Shown in pieces: positions 45,240-53,530 of a stretch of DNA of 64,000 bases. The translations under genes were made by a program, and so were the position numbers. Source of the stretch: Petropleomorpha daqingensis (GTDB lineage Bacteria > Actinomycetota > Actinomycetes > Mycobacteriales > Geodermatophilaceae). The notes under the pieces were generated by a model that was not told the DNA's origin, searched no databases, and worked only from the letters and a program-made list of their open reading frames with translations. Every line of letters starts with the position of its first letter. Position 1 is the first letter of the stretch. The stretch is from assembly GCF_013408985.1 (NCBI RefSeq), contig NZ_JACBZT010000001.1, positions 4,605,197 through 4,669,196 on the forward strand, read 5' to 3'.

Positions 45240-46532
45240 GTGCGCCGGCGCATCGTCACCGTGGCGGTGCTCGCCGCGGTGCTGGCCATCACGCTGTTCG
45301 GCGTCCCGCTGGGCTACGCCGTCGCCGCCTCCTTCCTCGGGGACGAGACCGCCCAGGCCGAGCACGTCGCCGACGTCGCGGCCATCGCGGTCGCGTCCCA
45401 CCTGGCCCGGGACGAACCGGTGACCACGCTGCCCAGCTCCGACCCGGACGTCTCCCTGGCGCTGTACTCCGTGGACGGCGCGCGGGTGGTCGGCGACGGT
45501 CCGGCGCAGGCCGACCCCACGGTGCGGGACGCGCTCGGCGGTCGCGTCGTCACCGACCCGGACGCGCCCGGTGGGCTCGCCGTCGCCGTCCCCGTGACCG
45601 ACGGGACGACGGTGACCGGCGTCGTGCGGGCGACCACCCCCTATCGCGGCGTGTGGTCGCAGATCGCCGGCGCGTGGGCGGTGATGGTGGCGCTCGGCGC
45701 GGTGGCGATCCTCGCGACCTGGCTGCTCGCCCGCCGGCAGGCCCGCCGGCTGTCGGCGCCGCTGGAGTCGCTGGCCGGCGCCGCGCAACGGTTGGGCGAG
45801 GGCGACTTCAGCGTGCGGACGGCGCCCAGCGGGATCCCGGAGATCGACGCCGCCGGGTCCGCCCTCGACGTGACCGCGGGCCGGCTGGGCGACCTCGTCT
45901 CGCGCGAGCGTGCCTTCTCCTCCCACGCCTCCCACCAGCTGCGCACCCCGCTCACCGGGCTCCGGCTGACGCTCGAGACCGCGCTGGACGCCCCGCCCCC
46001 CGTGCAGCAGGCCGCTGTCGGATCCGCGCTCGAGTCGGCCGACCGGCTCGAGCGGACCATCGGCGACCTGCTGTCCCTGGCCCGGCACACGCCGGGCGAC
46101 CACGCCGAGCTGCCGCTGGAGGCCCTCGTCGAGGACTGGACCTCGGCGTGGAGCGGGGTGCTGGCCGGCCACGGCCGGCGGCTGCAGGTGAGCACCGCGC
46201 CGTACCTGCCGGTCTCGCGGGCCTCGGCCGGCGCGGTCCGGCAGGTGGTCGACGTGCTGGTGGACAACGCGGTCGTGCACGGCAAGGGCACGGTCGGTCT
46301 GGTGGTGCGCGACGCGGGGGCGACGGTCGCCATCGACGTGAGCGACGAGGGCGACGGGCCGCCGGACCCGGCCGCGGTGTTCCGGTCGCGGCAGGACGGC
46401 GCGTCGAGCCACGGCATCGGCCTGGCGCTGGCACGGGCGCTGGCCGAGGCCGAGGGCGGCCGGCTGGTGCTCTCCAGCGCCCGGCCGCCGGTGTTCAGCC
46501 TGCTGCTGCCGGCAGCAGGGACCTGCGCGTGA
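45240..46532 (+). CDS. Sensor histidine kinase
   Basis: A 430-residue kinase. An N-terminal helix (about 5-28), an extracytoplasmic sensor of some 110 residues, a second helix (about 140-162), then a HAMP domain (RLSAPLESLAGAAQRLGEGDFSV). The dimerisation box is AFSSHASHQLRTPLTGLRLTL with the phosphorylated His followed by Gln-Leu-Arg-Thr-Pro. The ATPase domain has DVLVDNAVVHGKG (N box), DVSDEGDGPPD (G1) and SHGIGLALARALAEAEGG (G2). It follows the response regulator directly. Its 3' end overlaps the convergent galE by 38 bases. The signal sensed is unknown. Confidence 0.9.
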   Translation: MRRRIVTVAVLAAVLAITLFGVPLGYAVAASFLGDETAQAEHVADVAAIAVASHLARDEPVTTLPSSDPDVSLALYSVDGARVVGDGPAQADPTVRDALGGRVVTDPDAPGGLAVAVPVTDGTTVTGVVRATTPYRGVWSQIAGAWAVMVALGAVAILATWLLARRQARRLSAPLESLAGAAQRLGEGDFSVRTAPSGIPEIDAAGSALDVTAGRLGDLVSRERAFSSHASHQLRTPLTGLRLTLETALDAPPPVQQAAVGSALESADRLERTIGDLLSLARHTPGDHAELPLEALVEDWTSAWSGVLAGHGRRLQVSTAPYLPVSRASAGAVRQVVDVLVDNAVVHGKGTVGLVVRDAGATVAIDVSDEGDGPPDPAAVFRSRQDGASSHGIGLALARALAEAEGGRLVLSSARPPVFSLLLPAAGTCA

Positions 46533-47499
46533 GCGCGGCGGGAGCGGCCGGGACCCGGGCCGCCCAGGCCGAGCGCACCGCCTCGGCCAGGTCGAAGCGG
46601 GCCCGCCAACCCAGCTCCCGGGCGATGAGCGAGGGGTCGGCGACCGACCGCGCGGGATCCCCGGGTCGCACGTTCCCCGGGATCCAGCGCACCGGCTGCC
46701 CGGTCACCCGTTCGACGACGTCGATCAGCTCCAGCACCGAGCAGCCCCACCCGGTGCCGACGTTGTAGACGGCCGAGCCGGACCCGCCGCAGGTGAGCCG
46801 GCGGACGGCGGCCACGTGCGCCTCGGCCACGTCGCGGACGTGCACGAAGTCGCGCACCGCGCTGCCGTCGGGCGTCGGGTGGGTCAGACCGTGGACGGTC
46901 ACCGTCCCGCCCTGGGCGGCGTCGAGCAGCCGCGGCAGCACGGCCGAGGTGCGGGTGTCGGCCAGTGCCGGTGTCGCCGCGCCGACCACGTTGAAGAAGC
47001 GCAGGGCGACGCTCGCCGTCCCGCTGGCGGCGCCCACCTCGGCCAGCAGCCGCTCGGCGATCCACTTCGTCGTCCCGTAGGGGTTCTGCGGACGCGGCTG
47101 GTCCTGCTCGGTCAGCGCGCCGGCCGGGGCGCAGCCGTAGACGGCGGCCGACGAACTCGTCACGATGCGCGGCACCCCGGCCTCGGCCATGGCCGACAGC
47201 AGCATCGCGGTGTCGGTGACGTTCGCCGCGTAGTAGGCCAGCGGATCGCGGACCGACTCCGGCGCCGACGTGAGCGCGGCCAGGTGGACCACGCCCGTCG
47301 CACCGGCCAGCACCGACCGCAGCGCCTGGGGGTCCCCCACCCGGCCGAGGACGAGGGGGACGTCGAGCGGCAGCCGCTCCGCGCGCCCGGTGGACAGGTC
47401 GTCGAGCACCACGACCCCGATCCCCTCGCGGCGCAGCGCCGTCACCACGTGGCCGCCGATGTAGCCGGCGCCGCCCGTCACCACCCAGGTGCCCGTCAT
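46495..47499 (-). CDS. galE: UDP-glucose 4-epimerase family protein
   Basis: A 334-residue extended SDR. The NAD-binding TGGAGYIGG is at residues 8-16, the catalytic Ser/Thr in VTSSSAAVYG, and the Tyr-x-x-x-Lys in NPYGTTKWIAERL. RDFVHVRDVAEAHVAAV is a family signature. It interconverts UDP-glucose and UDP-galactose, or a related sugar nucleotide pair, to supply envelope glycosyltransferases; a lipid galactosyltransferase-like gene lies 2 kb away. The ORF ends inside the histidine kinase gene on the other strand. Other epimerases of the same fold cannot be excluded. Confidence 0.85.
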   Translation of the reverse strand: MTGTWVVTGGAGYIGGHVVTALRREGIGVVVLDDLSTGRAERLPLDVPLVLGRVGDPQALRSVLAGATGVVHLAALTSAPESVRDPLAYYAANVTDTAMLLSAMAEAGVPRIVTSSSAAVYGCAPAGALTEQDQPRPQNPYGTTKWIAERLLAEVGAASGTASVALRFFNVVGAATPALADTRTSAVLPRLLDAAQGGTVTVHGLTHPTPDGSAVRDFVHVRDVAEAHVAAVRRLTCGGSGSAVYNVGTGWGCSVLELIDVVERVTGQPVRWIPGNVRPGDPARSVADPSLIARELGWRARFDLAEAVRSAWAARVPAAPAALTRRSLLPAAAG

Positions 47500-47624
47500 G
47501 CCGCTGATGCTGCCGACGTCCTGGTTCTCCCCCGGCCAGGCGAAGGTGAGGGGACGGGAAACTGGGGCGGCCGCGGACGGCGGTTCTCAGCCCGTCCTCA
47601 GCCTCGCCGCGCACGCTGTCCGGC

Positions 47625-48914
47625 GTGGGTACCGGCGCGCGGCGCGCGGTGCACGGCCTCCTGGTGGCGACCGCGGTGGCGGTCGCGTGGCTGCTGGTGT
47701 TCCGCGTCTCGCCGCGGCCGGTCTGGCACCACACCTTCGACCTGCGGGTCTACCGCGGGGCGGTGCGGTGGTGGCTCGACGGCCACCCGGTGTACGACTT
47801 CGTCCGGCCGCACACGCAGAAGGGCTTCACCTACCCGCCGTTCGCCGTCCTGGTGCTGCTGCCGGTCGCGCTGGGGACCGAGACCACCGCGACCGTCCTC
47901 GTGACCGCGGTATCGGCCGGGCTCGTCGTCCTGACCACGTGGTGGCTGGTGGCGCCGGTCGCCGTCCGGCACGGGTGGCCCCGGTGGGTCGCGCTCGGGG
48001 TAGCGGTCCCGCTCGCGCTCGCCCTGGAGCCGGTCCGGGAGACGCTCGGCTGGGGGCAGATCGACCTGGTCGTCGCTGCGCTCGTGCTCGCCGACGTCGT
48101 CGCGCTGCGCCGGGGACGGCCCTGGGCCGGCGTGGGGATCGGCCTGGCGACCGCGATCAAGGTGACGCCGGGGCTGTTCGTCCTGTACCTCGTGGTCACC
48201 CGCCGCCGGCGGGCCGCCGCGGTCGCGACCGGCACGTTCGCCCTGACCGTGCTGGTCGGCCTCGCGGTGGACCCCTCAGCGCGGTACTGGACCCGGGAGC
48301 TGTGGCAGACCGGCCGGGTCGGGCCGCCCACCGATCCGAACGACCAGTCCCTGCTGGGGCTGCTCGCCCGCCTCGCCGTGCCCGGCGCGCCCAGCCACGC
48401 GGTGTGGCTGGGCCTGGCCGCCGCGGTGCTGGTCGTCGGGATGACCAGGGCCGCGCTCCTGCACCGGCGCGGCGACGACCTGGCCGGCGCCACGGTCACG
48501 GGGTCGACCGCCTGCCTGATCAGCCCGGTCTCGTGGGTGCACCACCTGTACTGGGTCGTGCCCGCGGTCGTGGTGCTGGTCGACGTCGCCGCTGGGACGC
48601 CGGTGGTCGGGTCGTGGGGACGACGACAGCCCCTGGCGCGCCGGGCCGCCGCGGCTGCCGCCGCGTTCGTCGTCGCCGCGGCGTTCGGCTGCTCGCTGAT
48701 CTGGTTCTTCGTCCGCGCGCCCACGAGCCCCGGGACCGCGCTCGGCGAGAACGCCTACGTCCTGCTGGTGCTCGCCCTGGTCCTCCTCCTGCCCGCCAGA
48801 GAGCCGGTCGGCGGCTTATGTGCGGGCGATGGAAGCCGTGGGCTCATGTCAGGAGCAGGCAGGCCAGCGCCAGGCTCCAGCTCGTCAGCGAGCCGATCAG
48901 GAAGTACTCGGTGA
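47625..48914 (+). CDS. GT87 (DUF2029) polyprenol-phosphate-mannose-type mannosyltransferase
   Basis: A 429-residue membrane protein with about ten to eleven helices. The first loop contains HTFDLRVYRGAVRWWLDGHPVYDF, with the Asp typical of GT-C enzymes, and PHTQKGFTYPPFAVLVLLP, a hallmark of the alpha-1,2-mannosyltransferase (PimE/DUF2029) family. GQIDLVVAALVLAD and SLLGLLARL are further family regions. It would use polyprenyl-phosphate mannose at the outer face to extend phosphatidylinositol mannosides or similar. The last 40 residues are low-complexity Ser/Gly and run 71 bases into the convergent membrane-protein gene, apparently a lost stop codon. Confidence 0.82.
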   Translation: MGTGARRAVHGLLVATAVAVAWLLVFRVSPRPVWHHTFDLRVYRGAVRWWLDGHPVYDFVRPHTQKGFTYPPFAVLVLLPVALGTETTATVLVTAVSAGLVVLTTWWLVAPVAVRHGWPRWVALGVAVPLALALEPVRETLGWGQIDLVVAALVLADVVALRRGRPWAGVGIGLATAIKVTPGLFVLYLVVTRRRRAAAVATGTFALTVLVGLAVDPSARYWTRELWQTGRVGPPTDPNDQSLLGLLARLAVPGAPSHAVWLGLAAAVLVVGMTRAALLHRRGDDLAGATVTGSTACLISPVSWVHHLYWVVPAVVVLVDVAAGTPVVGSWGRRQPLARRAAAAAAAFVVAAAFGCSLIWFFVRAPTSPGTALGENAYVLLVLALVLLLPAREPVGGLCAGDGSRGLMSGAGRPAPGSSSSASRSGSTR

Positions 48915-49599
48915 GCACGTCGATGCGCTGGCCGGACAGGCCCGGCCGCGCGCTGCTCTCGAGCTCGCCGCGGTAGGACTGCAGTTCGGGGAACCGCAGC
49001 AGGCCCTTCGCCGCGACGATGACCGCGGCCGCGCCCAGGTCCCCGGCCAGGCCCAGCCCGAAGACGAGCAGCCGCTCCATCGGGCCGAGCACCCGGCCGC
49101 CCTTGATCTGCTGCTCGTTGCGGGTCACCTGGCTGCCCGCCGCGGTGAGGACGACGCGCACCAGCACGTTGCCCGTGCTGGTGAGCAGCAGCGCGCACCC
49201 CGCGATCACCAGGAGCCGCTCGAGGTCCACGCCCGACAGGACGGCGAGCGGGACCTGCGCGTACCACCGCTCGAGCCGGCCCCCGACGTGCGGGGACCAC
49301 GGGCTCAGGACGACGGCCCCGACGACGACGGCGGTCGCCACGGCGAGCGGCAGCCACGTCGCCCGGCCCTCGCGCAGCGACCACCCGGACGTCCCCACCC
49401 ACGCCGCGGACACCCCCGCGACGACGACCGCCGTGCCGGCCGTCGTCCCGGGTCCGACGCCGCCCAGGACCAGGACCACGGCCGCGAGCAGCCCGGCCAG
49501 CACGCAGCCGAGGACGGAGCGGCGGTCGAACCGCTCGCTGTTCCAGCGGACCAGGTCGGCCAGACCGATGCCGCCGAGGACGAGTCCCAGCCAGGTCAC
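48844..49599 (-). CDS. Membrane protein paired with SatD
   Basis: A 251-residue protein with about seven hydrophobic segments, starting VTWLGLVLGGIGLADLVRW. The C-terminal half has RNEQQIKGGRVLGPMERLLVFGLGLAGDLGAAAVIVAAKGLLRFPELQ and EYFLIGSLTSWSLALACLLL. The region GRVLGPMERLL followed by AAVIVAAKGLLRFPE resembles the conserved part of proteins that accompany SatD in bacteria, but I cannot name the family firmly. The GTG start overlaps the SatD stop by four bases, so the two are translated together. Streptococcal SatD belongs to a secretion and acid-tolerance operon; its function there is unsettled. Confidence 0.7.
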   Translation of the reverse strand: MTWLGLVLGGIGLADLVRWNSERFDRRSVLGCVLAGLLAAVVLVLGGVGPGTTAGTAVVVAGVSAAWVGTSGWSLREGRATWLPLAVATAVVVGAVVLSPWSPHVGGRLERWYAQVPLAVLSGVDLERLLVIAGCALLLTSTGNVLVRVVLTAAGSQVTRNEQQIKGGRVLGPMERLLVFGLGLAGDLGAAAVIVAAKGLLRFPELQSYRGELESSARPGLSGQRIDVLTEYFLIGSLTSWSLALACLLLT

Positions 49600-50258
49600 G
49601 CGCCGACGCCGTCCAGGACGTCCTGGGCATCGCGCAATGCGAAGGCCCCGGTCCGCGCGAGGCGTTGCGACACCGCGGACTGCGAGACCCCCAGCTCGGC
49701 GGCCAGCTCGGCCTGGGTGCGCCCGGTCAGCCACCCGCGCTGCAGGGCGATCACCCGGGCGTCCTCGCGCGGGACGAGCACGTCCCGGCAGAGCAGGTGG
49801 GCGTTGACGAAGGCCTCGACGTGCTCGGCCGGCGCCTCGTCCCGGGCGACGTACCAGGTCCGCGCCGCGCGCTCGTGCCCGCTGCGCCGCTGCTGCGCGT
49901 GCACCCGCTCGATCGCCTCGCGGGCGGCCCACCAGGCGGGTCCGTCCTGGGAGATCGGCGAGCGCTGGGCGTCGAACACGGTCACCGTCCCGCTGCCGAT
50001 CCCGAACCGGGTGTCGACGTCGGGCAGGAGCGCGAGGCGGATCAGCAGCGACGCCCGGACCGCGTCGGCGACCGACCGGTAGGCGCCCTGGAACTCGTCG
50101 CCGATGGTCACCTCGAGCGGCTGCAGACCGGCGACCTGCTCGTTGACGAACGCCAGCGCGTCCAGGACGCTGCGCTGCAGGGTCGCGCGGTCGGCGTGCT
50201 CCTTGGAGGCGACGACGTCCCCGAGGAGGGTCACGCACCACCCACCCTGCTCCGCCAT
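49596..50258 (-). CDS. SatD-family protein with C-terminal helix-turn-helix
   Basis: A 220-residue protein. CVTLLGDVVASKEHADRATLQRSVLDAL and EVTIGDEFQGAYRSV are the hallmarks of the SatD family. GIGSGTVTVFDA and SQDGPAWWAAREAIERVHA resemble nucleotidyl-cyclase-like segments. The last 50 residues, ALQRGWLTGRTQAELAAELGVSQSAVSQRLAR, form a sigma-like helix-turn-helix. It therefore looks like a DNA-binding regulator with a cyclase-like sensor domain. Translation starts at ATG 50258, six bases after a TAACAT -10, and the half-site cluster directly upstream could be its own operator. Confidence 0.82.
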   Translation of the reverse strand: MAEQGGWCVTLLGDVVASKEHADRATLQRSVLDALAFVNEQVAGLQPLEVTIGDEFQGAYRSVADAVRASLLIRLALLPDVDTRFGIGSGTVTVFDAQRSPISQDGPAWWAAREAIERVHAQQRRSGHERAARTWYVARDEAPAEHVEAFVNAHLLCRDVLVPREDARVIALQRGWLTGRTQAELAAELGVSQSAVSQRLARTGAFALRDAQDVLDGVGA

Positions 50259-50264
50259 GCGGCC

Positions 50265-50306
50265 ATGTTAAGTGCATAGCTTATTGTCTGGCAAGCATAA
50301 GCCATG
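50265..50306. promoter_or_regulatory. satD promoter with repeated CTTA half-sites
   Basis: On the minus strand TAACAT (50265-50270) is a -10 six bases before the SatD ATG. Next to it, AT-rich half-sites follow: TTAAG, then GCTTAT (50279-50284) and ATAAGC (50297-50302), the last two forming a six-base inverted repeat with a 12-base spacer. Such AT-rich DNA is rare in this genome, suggesting an operator, possibly for SatD itself. Confidence 0.4.
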
Positions 50307-50361
50307 AGCTTGAGTCAGGAGGGTCTTCCGCGCACAGGGAACGCGCGCACAATGCAGCGCC

Positions 50362-50769
50362 ATGGGCCCTGCGCGGACACCCGTCGTCCAGCCGCGGCGC
50401 CGGCGCGCGCTGGCGCCGTCGCTGCTCGCCACCTGCCTGGTGGCCGCCGGCGTCGCCGTCGTCGGCTGGCTGCTGCTCCTGCTGCTCAAGGGCACCGTCG
50501 TGCTCCTGGCCTACGCCGTCGGCATCGCCATGATCGCGGTGCCGCTCCTGCTGTCCCGGCGGCTGCTGCGCGGCCGGTCGGGGCCGGACCGGCGCGAGCG
50601 GCTGGTCACCATCGGGACGGTCGTCATCGTCGGCGCCGTCCTGTGCGTCTGCGCCAACCTGGTCGACGACCACGGCTGGCTGCTCGTCGTGCTGCCGGTC
50701 GCGGCGATCCTGCTCAGCCGCGCCGCCCGCGCCGTCGCACCGGCCGTCCGGAGGATTCGCCACCGCTGA
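50362..50769 (+). CDS. Small integral membrane protein
   Basis: A 135-residue protein with a basic N-terminus (MGPARTPVVQPRRRRAL) and four hydrophobic segments: about 18-45, 48-66, 82-100 and 102-122. It ends with a basic RRIRHR. It has no recognisable domain. It is divergent from satD across the CTTA-rich region and about 60 bases upstream of the PEP carboxykinase start, so it may be co-transcribed with either. A CACAAT hexamer sits eight bases before the ATG, a weak leaderless-type -10. Function unknown. Confidence 0.65.
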   Translation: MGPARTPVVQPRRRRALAPSLLATCLVAAGVAVVGWLLLLLLKGTVVLLAYAVGIAMIAVPLLLSRRLLRGRSGPDRRERLVTIGTVVIVGAVLCVCANLVDDHGWLLVVLPVAAILLSRAARAVAPAVRRIRHR

Positions 50770-50828
50770 ACACCCCATCGGGTACCCCCGAGGTGGCGCA
50801 ACACTTCGTTCCCGGCAAAGGTGTGGCC

Positions 50829-52670
50829 GTGGCCGACATCGATGCGGTGCTGGATGCCGCGGGACTCCGCAACCAGCACGTCCGGGACTACGTGCAGCAC
50901 TGGTTCGCCCACACGGGCGCCGAGCGGGTCGAGGTCGTCCACGCCTCGGACGACGCACGGCTCCTGCGCGAGGCGCTGGACGCCGGCGAGATCCAGCCGG
51001 CCGGCGACGGGCGGTACTACTCCCGCAGCCATCCCAAGGACACCGCCCGCTCCGAGGAGCGCACCGTCGTCGCGACGAGCAACCCCGGGGACTTGGGTGT
51101 CTACAACAACTGGCGCCCTGCCTCGGAGATGCGGCCGCTGCTCGAGGAGCGCATGCGGGGCGCCTCGGCCGGCAAGACGATGTACGTCGTCCCCTACCTG
51201 ATGGCCCCGCCCGGCTCGCCGCTGGCGCCGTACGCGGTCGGCGTCGAGCTCACCGACACCCGCACCGTCGTGCTGCACATGATCCGCATGGCCAGGGTCG
51301 GGGTGGAGTTCGTGAACGACCTCGCCGACCCGTCGTTCTTCGTCCGCGGCGTGCACGTCACCGGCGACCTGGACCGCCTCGGTCAGGGGACGCCGGACGA
51401 CCAGCGCTGCTTCGTCACCATCGCCGACGAGCGGACGATCCTGCACTTCGGCTCGTCCTACGGCGGCAACGCGCTGCTCGGCAAGATCGCCCACGGCCTG
51501 CGCCAGGCCAGCTACGACGGCTGGGCGTCGGGTGAGTTCCTCGCCGAGCAGTTCATGCTGCTCGGGATCACCGACAAGCAGACCGGCCGGAAGTACCACG
51601 TCTGCGGCGGCATGCCGAGCGCGTCGGGCAAGACCAACCTCGCGATGACCCTGGCCCCCGACGCCCTCGGCGACCGCTACCGGGTCGACTTCTACGGCGA
51701 CGACATCGCCTGGCTGCGGGTCGACCCCGAGGACGGCCGGATCTACGCGATCAACCCGGAGTTCGGGGTGTTCGGCGTCGCCAAGGACACCAACGAGGTC
51801 ACCAACCCGACCGCGGTGGACGCGATCGCGCCCGGGACCGGCACGATCTTCACCAACGTCGCCTACAACGCCGACACCGCCGAGGTCTGGTGGGAGGGGA
51901 AGACGCCGGAGCCGCCGGCGGACGTCACCGGCTGGCGGGACTGGAAGGGCCGGCTGGTCTCCGAGCGGGCGCCGGAGGAGAAGAACGATCCGTGGGCGCA
52001 CCCGAACAGCCGCTTCACCACGACGCTGGCCAACGTGCCCAACATCGCGCCGGACTTCGACACCGCCAAGGGCGTCCCGGTCGACGCGATCATCTTCGGC
52101 GGGCGCACCCGCGACCGCGAGCCGCTCGTCCGCGCCATCCCCGACCTGGCCGAGGGCGTGTACGACGGGCTCACCCTGGGCGCCGAAGCGACGTTCGCCG
52201 CGGAGGGCACCGAGGGCGTGCTCCGCTACGACCCCATGTCGATGCGGCCGTTCATGTCCTACCCGGAGGGCGCGTACGCCGCGCACTGGCTGAAGGTCGT
52301 CGGCGCGGCCACCGAGCAGCCGATCTTCGCCCACGTCAACTGGTTCCAGCGGGACCCGGACGACGGGCACTTCCTGTGGCCGGGCTACCGGGACAACCTG
52401 CGCCCGCTGCTGTGGCTGATGCGGTTGCGCGACGGCGAGGTCACCGGTCGACGGACGCCGGCCGGCATCGTGCCCACCGTCGAGGAGCTGGACCTCTCCG
52501 GGATGGAGCTGCCGCCCGGCGACCTCGACCGGCTCCTCGGCGTCGACACCGCCCGCTGGCGGCAGGAGATGGGCTACCGCGAGGAGCACCTCGCGCAGTT
52601 CGCCGACCTGCCGGAGGAGATCTGGGCGGCGCACCGGCGGGTGGCCGCCGACTTCGACGCGGAGGCCTGA
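50829..52670 (+). CDS. pckG: Phosphoenolpyruvate carboxykinase (GTP)
   Basis: A 613-residue GTP-dependent PEPCK. RSHPKDTARSEERTVVAT and FGSSYGGNALLGKIAHGLRQAS carry the substrate and metal residues. The P-loop is GGMPSASGKTNLAMTLAP; VDFYGDDIAWLRVD follows with the metal Asp; FGVFGVAKDTNEVTNP and NSRFTTTLANVPNIAPDFD are conserved. The usual P-loop SACGKTN is SASGKTN here, so the hyper-reactive Cys is Ser. It converts oxaloacetate and GTP to PEP in gluconeogenesis. Start GTG 50829 is preferred for its AGG seven bases upstream; GTG 50793 or 50823 in the same frame are possible. Confidence 0.93.
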   Translation: MADIDAVLDAAGLRNQHVRDYVQHWFAHTGAERVEVVHASDDARLLREALDAGEIQPAGDGRYYSRSHPKDTARSEERTVVATSNPGDLGVYNNWRPASEMRPLLEERMRGASAGKTMYVVPYLMAPPGSPLAPYAVGVELTDTRTVVLHMIRMARVGVEFVNDLADPSFFVRGVHVTGDLDRLGQGTPDDQRCFVTIADERTILHFGSSYGGNALLGKIAHGLRQASYDGWASGEFLAEQFMLLGITDKQTGRKYHVCGGMPSASGKTNLAMTLAPDALGDRYRVDFYGDDIAWLRVDPEDGRIYAINPEFGVFGVAKDTNEVTNPTAVDAIAPGTGTIFTNVAYNADTAEVWWEGKTPEPPADVTGWRDWKGRLVSERAPEEKNDPWAHPNSRFTTTLANVPNIAPDFDTAKGVPVDAIIFGGRTRDREPLVRAIPDLAEGVYDGLTLGAEATFAAEGTEGVLRYDPMSMRPFMSYPEGAYAAHWLKVVGAATEQPIFAHVNWFQRDPDDGHFLWPGYRDNLRPLLWLMRLRDGEVTGRRTPAGIVPTVEELDLSGMELPPGDLDRLLGVDTARWRQEMGYREEHLAQFADLPEEIWAAHRRVAADFDAEA

Positions 52671-52673
52671 CGG

Positions 52674-52874
52674 TCAGTCCCGGCGGGGCCGCAGCGCGGT
52701 CGCGTGCTCCAGCGCGTAGCGGACCAGGGGGTAGGGCGGCAGGTCGGCCGGGGGCTCCGGCTCGCGAGGCTGCGCCGGCCCCTGTTCCGGGCTGCGCCGG
52801 GGCGCCGGGATCGCGGGGCGGGTCCGCGCCTCGCGCGCCGCGGTGTGCTTCGTGGTCGAGGTGGTTCGGGTCAT
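52674..52874 (-). CDS. Small basic Pro-rich hypothetical protein
   Basis: A 66-residue protein, MTRTTSTTKHTAAREARTRP, continuing with a Pro/Glu/Ala segment and ending LPPYPLVRYALEHATALRPRRD. Third codon positions are almost all G or C, supporting real coding, although there is no good ribosome site. Highly charged, with a short helical C-terminus and no domain I know. It lies between pckG (its stop is three bases from the pckG stop, convergent) and the divergent WhiB gene. Function unknown. Confidence 0.55.
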   Translation of the reverse strand: MTRTTSTTKHTAAREARTRPAIPAPRRSPEQGPAQPREPEPPADLPPYPLVRYALEHATALRPRRD

Positions 52875-53007
52875 ACCGGTGAGAGGGATGCCGGGCGCCC
52901 GCAGATACCGGCGCGCCGGGTCCGACCGGTGTGCCGGGCAGATCCCGCCAATCCGATCCGCCGCGGTCCTCCAGGTTCTGCCAGTGCGACGCTCGCCGCG
53001 CACTGCG

Positions 53008-53013
53008 TAGCGT
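53008..53013 (+). promoter_or_regulatory. Candidate -10 (TAGCGT) for the WhiB gene
   Basis: TAGCGT fits TANNNT, about 70 bases upstream of the WhiB GTG, leaving a leader of roughly 65 bases that ends in GAGGAG five bases before the start. Confidence 0.35.
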
Positions 53014-53083
53014 CACGGACAGAAATCAGGGCGTACCGGTCCGTCACGCCGGTCTGCTTCTTCCCCGAACCTGAGGAGCCTCC

Positions 53084-53530
53084 GTGTCGTCGTACCCCCG
53101 CCCCCACCTGAGCCTGGCGCCGGACCTCTACGCCGTGGAGGACTACGCGCCGGTCTACTACGCCGACCCGTACGCCGCCCCGTACCCCACCGCTCCCTAC
53201 GCGACGGAGGCCTACGTCGACGACGCGTACGCGCCCTACGGCTACGAGCCGGTCGCCCCGGCGCCGGTCGTCCAGAGCGAGTACGCCCCCGGCGACGAGT
53301 CGTGGCGGCAGGAGGCGCTGTGCGCCGAGACCGACCCCGAGGCGTTCTTCCCGGAGAAGGGCGGCTCCACCCGCGAGGCCAAGCGGGTCTGCGTCGGCTG
53401 CCCGGTGCGCATGCAGTGCCTCGAGTACGCGCTCGACAACGACGAGCGCTTCGGCATCTGGGGCGGCCTGTCCGAGCGGGAGCGCCGCCGGGTGAAGCTG
53501 TCCCGGCGCAGCGAGCCGCTCAGCGCCTGA
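53084..53530 (+). CDS. WhiB-family Fe-S transcription regulator with Tyr-rich N-terminus
   Basis: A 148-residue protein. The C-terminal 78 residues are a complete WhiB domain: Cys80, Cys103, Cys106 and Cys112 (pattern C-x22-C-x2-C-x5-C) for the [4Fe-4S] cluster, the FGIWGGLSERERRRVK turn and a basic tail. WhiB proteins respond to oxygen or NO and usually act through the main sigma factor. The first 67 residues are unusual: 13 tyrosines with Ala, Pro and Asp (for example VYYADPYAAPYPTAPY). GTG 53084 has GAGGAG five bases upstream. Its stop overlaps the convergent nucleoside hydrolase gene by 11 bases. Confidence 0.93.
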   Translation: MSSYPRPHLSLAPDLYAVEDYAPVYYADPYAAPYPTAPYATEAYVDDAYAPYGYEPVAPAPVVQSEYAPGDESWRQEALCAETDPEAFFPEKGGSTREAKRVCVGCPVRMQCLEYALDNDERFGIWGGLSERERRRVKLSRRSEPLSA

